64,000 bases of DNA from Clostridiaceae bacterium (GTDB lineage Bacteria > Bacillota > Clostridia > Lachnospirales > Lachnospiraceae), in contig CABIXM010000005.1 in assembly GCA_902362725.1 (NCBI GenBank), positions 62,001 to 126,000 of the forward strand. The letters run 5' to 3'. This document shows, one piece after another, positions 62,301 to 64,000 of the stretch. The number at the start of each line of letters is the position of its first letter. Positions within the stretch are counted from its first letter, which is position 1. The notes beneath the pieces are model-generated. The model saw only the letters and a program-made list of their open reading frames with translations. It was not told the origin of the DNA and searched no databases. A program made the position numbers and the translations under genes.

Positions 62301-62810
62301 ATTTCCTTTTCCAAAGACTGCTTCATATTTTAAAGCAGATTTTTTTGCTTCCTCATAGAGTCCCTTCTGGATATACCGGGGCACCTCGCCCGCCAGGCAG
62401 GCAGACAGGGCGATGATTCCCTCATGAAACTCCTGCAGGACCTCCATATCCACACGGGGCTTGTAGTAAAAGCCTTCCACATAGCCGCGGGACACGATTT
62501 TCATCAGATTGGCGTAGCCCTGGTTGTTCTCCGCCAGAAGCACCAGGTGATAATACCGGTCGTCCCCTCCGGTGGTCTCCTTGTCGAAACGGGAATTGGG
62601 AGCCACGTAAACTTCACAGCCCAGGATGGGCTTGATGCCCTCCGCCCGGGCCGCCCGGTAGAAATCGATGACGCCGAACATGGCCCCATGATCCGTAATG
62701 GCCGCCGCCGTCATGCCCAGCTTCTTCACCTGGGCCACATATTCTTTTATCTTATTGGACCCGTCCAGAAGGCTGTATTCTGTATGGGTGTGTAAATGTA
62801 CGAATGACAT
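59328..62810 (-). CDS. dnaE: DNA polymerase III subunit alpha (DnaE)
   Basis: An 1160-residue replicative polymerase. N-terminal PHP domain (HLHTHTEYSLLDGSNKIKEYV, AITDHGAMFGVIDFYRAA), palm with the catalytic PDIDIDFCYERR motif near residue 390-400, GTIAxR-type segment GTLAARGVIRDVGRVM, fingers (KDRVVQIVTFG onward), helix-hairpin-helix near 840 and an OB domain (GGMITGKTIKYTKNNKVMAFLQIEDLLGTVEVVVF, about 1000). The length and order match DnaE1-type. Start ATG follows TAAGGAGACTTC. A long ORF on the opposite strand is only its shadow. Confidence 0.96.
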   Translation of the reverse strand: MSFVHLHTHTEYSLLDGSNKIKEYVAQVKKLGMTAAAITDHGAMFGVIDFYRAARAEGIKPILGCEVYVAPNSRFDKETTGGDDRYYHLVLLAENNQGYANLMKIVSRGYVEGFYYKPRVDMEVLQEFHEGIIALSACLAGEVPRYIQKGLYEEAKKSALKYEAVFGKGNYFLELQDHGIPEQKTVNQALLRMSQELQIPLVATNDCHYTYAQDVKPHDILLCIQTGKKLADEDRMRYEGGQYYVKSPEEMEALFPYAKEALENTGKIAERCNVEIEFGVTKLPKYDVPEGYTSWEYLNKLCFDGLAERYPDDDGTMRDRLTYELGVIKNMGYVDYFLIVWDFIHYAREHGIAVGPGRGSAAGSIVSYTMGITNIDPMRYQLLFERFLNPERVSMPDIDIDFCYERRQEVIDYVVRKYGKDRVVQIVTFGTLAARGVIRDVGRVMDLPYNFVDSIAKMVPQELNITLEKALKMNPELRKSYENDPQVQELIDMSMRLEGLPRHTSMHAAGVVISQKAVDEYVPLSRASDGSITTQFVMTTLEELGLLKMDFLGLRTLTVIQDAVRMASERTGQTIDIDKINYDDPAVYASLGTGRTDGVFQLESSGMKGFMKELKPKSMEDVIAGISLYRPGPMDFIPQYIKGKDHPESITYDCSQLEEILKPTYGCIVYQEQVMQIVQKLAGYTLGRSDLVRRAMSKKKAAVMEKERQNFVFGNPEEGVPGCIANGIPEQTAQKIYDEMIDFAKYAFNKSHAAAYAVVAYQTAWLKYYYPVEFMAALMTSVIDNSGKVSEYILTCRQMGIDILPPDINEGEARFSVSDGAIRFALCAIKSIGRPVVESIIEERQLAGRFKSLTDFIERMGGKDVNKRVVENLIKAGALDSLGGNRQQFMMAYASIMDGVAQSQKTMMTGQLSLFDLVGEEEKASFQTRLPDVDEYPKELMLSFEKEVLGVYVSGHPLEEYMDRWKKNITAVTTDFALDEETGATKVHDGESVVIGGMITGKTIKYTKNNKVMAFLQIEDLLGTVEVVVFPNVYERSAEALQEDAKIFIGGHADVGDDRAGKLICDRIIPFDAGRKELWIQFPNQAACLEREPELLDLIADSDGKDPVVLYAAAEKSVKRLPAGRNVNADQDLVVRLEQSFGKGNVKVVEKRIENIRRMK

Positions 62811-62876
62811 GAAGTCTCCTTATAATATGTCTTGCAGCCACCTGCAAGGGCAGCCGCGCTGTCTGTGTCTGCGGTT

Positions 62877-64000
62877 TTACGATCCCAGTTTTTTACAGAT
62901 CTCATTTAAGATCTCGTGCGCAGTCTCCTCTTTGGAAAGCAGTGGCAGTTCCCGCTCTCCGTCCTTCGTCAACACGGTCACGCAATTGGTATCAGTCCCA
63001 AAGCCCGCGCCCGCCTTCCGGAGGCTGTTGGCGCAGATCAGATCGCAATTTTTGCTCTCCAGCTTTTTCTTCGCGTTGGCCAGCAGATCCTCTGTCTCCA
63101 TGGCGAAGCCGCAGAGCACCTGGCCTTCCCTTTTGTGCTCGCCCAGATATTTTAAAATATCCCGGGTTCTGGTCAGCTCGATGGAAAGTCCGCCCTCGGC
63201 CTTCTTTATTTTATAGTCTGCGGTGGTCACCGGCGTATAATCCGCCACTGCAGCGGCCTTGATAATCACATCGGACTCCTCCGCACGCTCTTTCACAGCC
63301 TCGAACATATCCTGCGCTGAGGTTACACGCACCACATTCACCAGCAGTGGCGCTTCCGCCTCCGTGTGGGCTGCCACCAGCGTCACCTCCGCGCCCCGGA
63401 GCATAGCTGCGTGGGCCAGGGCAAAGCCCATTTTCCCGGTAGAATGATTGGTGATAAAGCGTACCGGATCGATGGCTTCCCGGGTGGCTCCCGCAGTCAC
63501 CAGCACCTTTTTCCCTGCCAGATCCTTCTCGCAGGCAATTTCCTTCAGGATATATTCCAGCAGCAGCCTTTCATCGGGCATTCGTCCGTCGCCGCTGTCC
63601 CCATTGGCCAGCATACCGGTCTCCGGCGGAATGATCTCATAGCCGAAGCGGGCCAGCTTCTCCAGATTATCCTGGACGATCGGATTGTGGTACATATTGT
63701 GATTCATGGCCGGGGAAATGATTTTCTTGCAGGGGCAGGCCATGACCGTAGTAGTCAGCATATCGTCGGCAATGCCGTTCGCGATCTTGCCGATCACGTT
63801 GGCAGAGGCCGGAGCCACCAGCACCACGTCCGCCTGCTTGGCCAGCGCCACATGCTCCACACTGTACTGGAAATTCCGGTCAAAGGTGTCGATGAGGCAT
63901 TTATTGCCCGTCAGCTGCTCGAAGGTCAGCGGCGTGATAAATTCCGTAGCGTTTTTCGTCATCAGTACCTGCACGTTGGCCCCCAGTTTCCGGAGCATCC
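62877..64000 (-). CDS. coaBC: Bifunctional CoaBC (partial, 5' end outside window)
   Basis: About 374 codons seen, open to the window edge; roughly 25 N-terminal residues are missing. The CoaC (phosphopantothenoylcysteine decarboxylase) part contains the residues ALAKQADVVLVAPASANVIGK, MACPCKKIISPAMNHNMYHNP. The CoaB part (phosphopantothenate-cysteine ligase) begins KKVLVTAGATREAIDPVRFITNHSTGKMGFALA and contains IKAAAVADYTP and DLICAN. Together they catalyse two steps of CoA synthesis. Both active sites visible here are intact. Confidence 0.95.
   Translation of the reverse strand, partial: MLRKLGANVQVLMTKNATEFITPLTFEQLTGNKCLIDTFDRNFQYSVEHVALAKQADVVLVAPASANVIGKIANGIADDMLTTTVMACPCKKIISPAMNHNMYHNPIVQDNLEKLARFGYEIIPPETGMLANGDSGDGRMPDERLLLEYILKEIACEKDLAGKKVLVTAGATREAIDPVRFITNHSTGKMGFALAHAAMLRGAEVTLVAAHTEAEAPLLVNVVRVTSAQDMFEAVKERAEESDVIIKAAAVADYTPVTTADYKIKKAEGGLSIELTRTRDILKYLGEHKREGQVLCGFAMETEDLLANAKKKLESKNCDLICANSLRKAGAGFGTDTNCVTVLTKDGERELPLLSKEETAHEILNEICKKLGS

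Overview
The window reads as Lachnospiraceae-type Clostridia (Bacillota). Protein family content (GreA, DusB, Lgt, BirA, PfkA, DnaE, CoaBC, a SleB-type hydrolase, LytTR, FtsX-like permease arrays) and strong AGGAGG ribosome sites point there; species cannot be fixed by reading alone. No rRNA, tRNA or CRISPR array was seen.

Positions 1 to about 46,200 are part of one large integrative element whose left end lies outside the window. Its right end carries a Tn916-type excisionase and tyrosine integrase (44.6-46.1 kb, the only + strand genes of the element) and stops against the 3' end of lysS. From the left: a ParM/ParR partition pair; an orphan winged-helix regulator; a Bce-like antimicrobial-peptide sensing/export cluster (RR, HK, ATPase, permease and a second permease broken by a frameshift); small accessory genes (DUF523, NTF2-like, DUF2812, PadR); an array of four FtsX-like permeases served by a single ATPase; and a two-component system. 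Seven near-identical promoters, each with an 11-bp-period direct repeat over the -35 position, precede genes of this last array, its two-component system and a distant DUF6440 gene, so they look like one regulon. One of the four permeases changes frame at a perfect A_AAA_AAG heptamer with an SD-like sequence 10 nt upstream.

From 43.7 kb down to 25.3 kb runs a long leftward operon with a phage-like DNA-processing set (YqaJ exonuclease, RecD2 helicase, a possible annealing protein, CHC2 primase, PcfK/AcrIIA9-like and PcfJ-like proteins, a second NAD-dependent DNA ligase) ending in three unrecognised proteins of 209, 824 and 705 aa. It is driven by a consensus promoter inside a large palindrome and has a ~470-nt leader with two intrinsic terminators, so it is probably controlled by repression and attenuation.

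From 46.2 kb the chromosome resumes: lysS (with a C-terminal tRNA-binding domain), greA, dusB, a translationally coupled cluster (argF, small membrane protein, birA, DUF6145, lgt, small membrane protein), SPFH plus NfeD membrane proteins, a SleB-type lipoprotein hydrolase, a divergent NTF2-LytTR regulator, a SpoU methyltransferase, pfkA, dnaE and the 3' part of coaBC.
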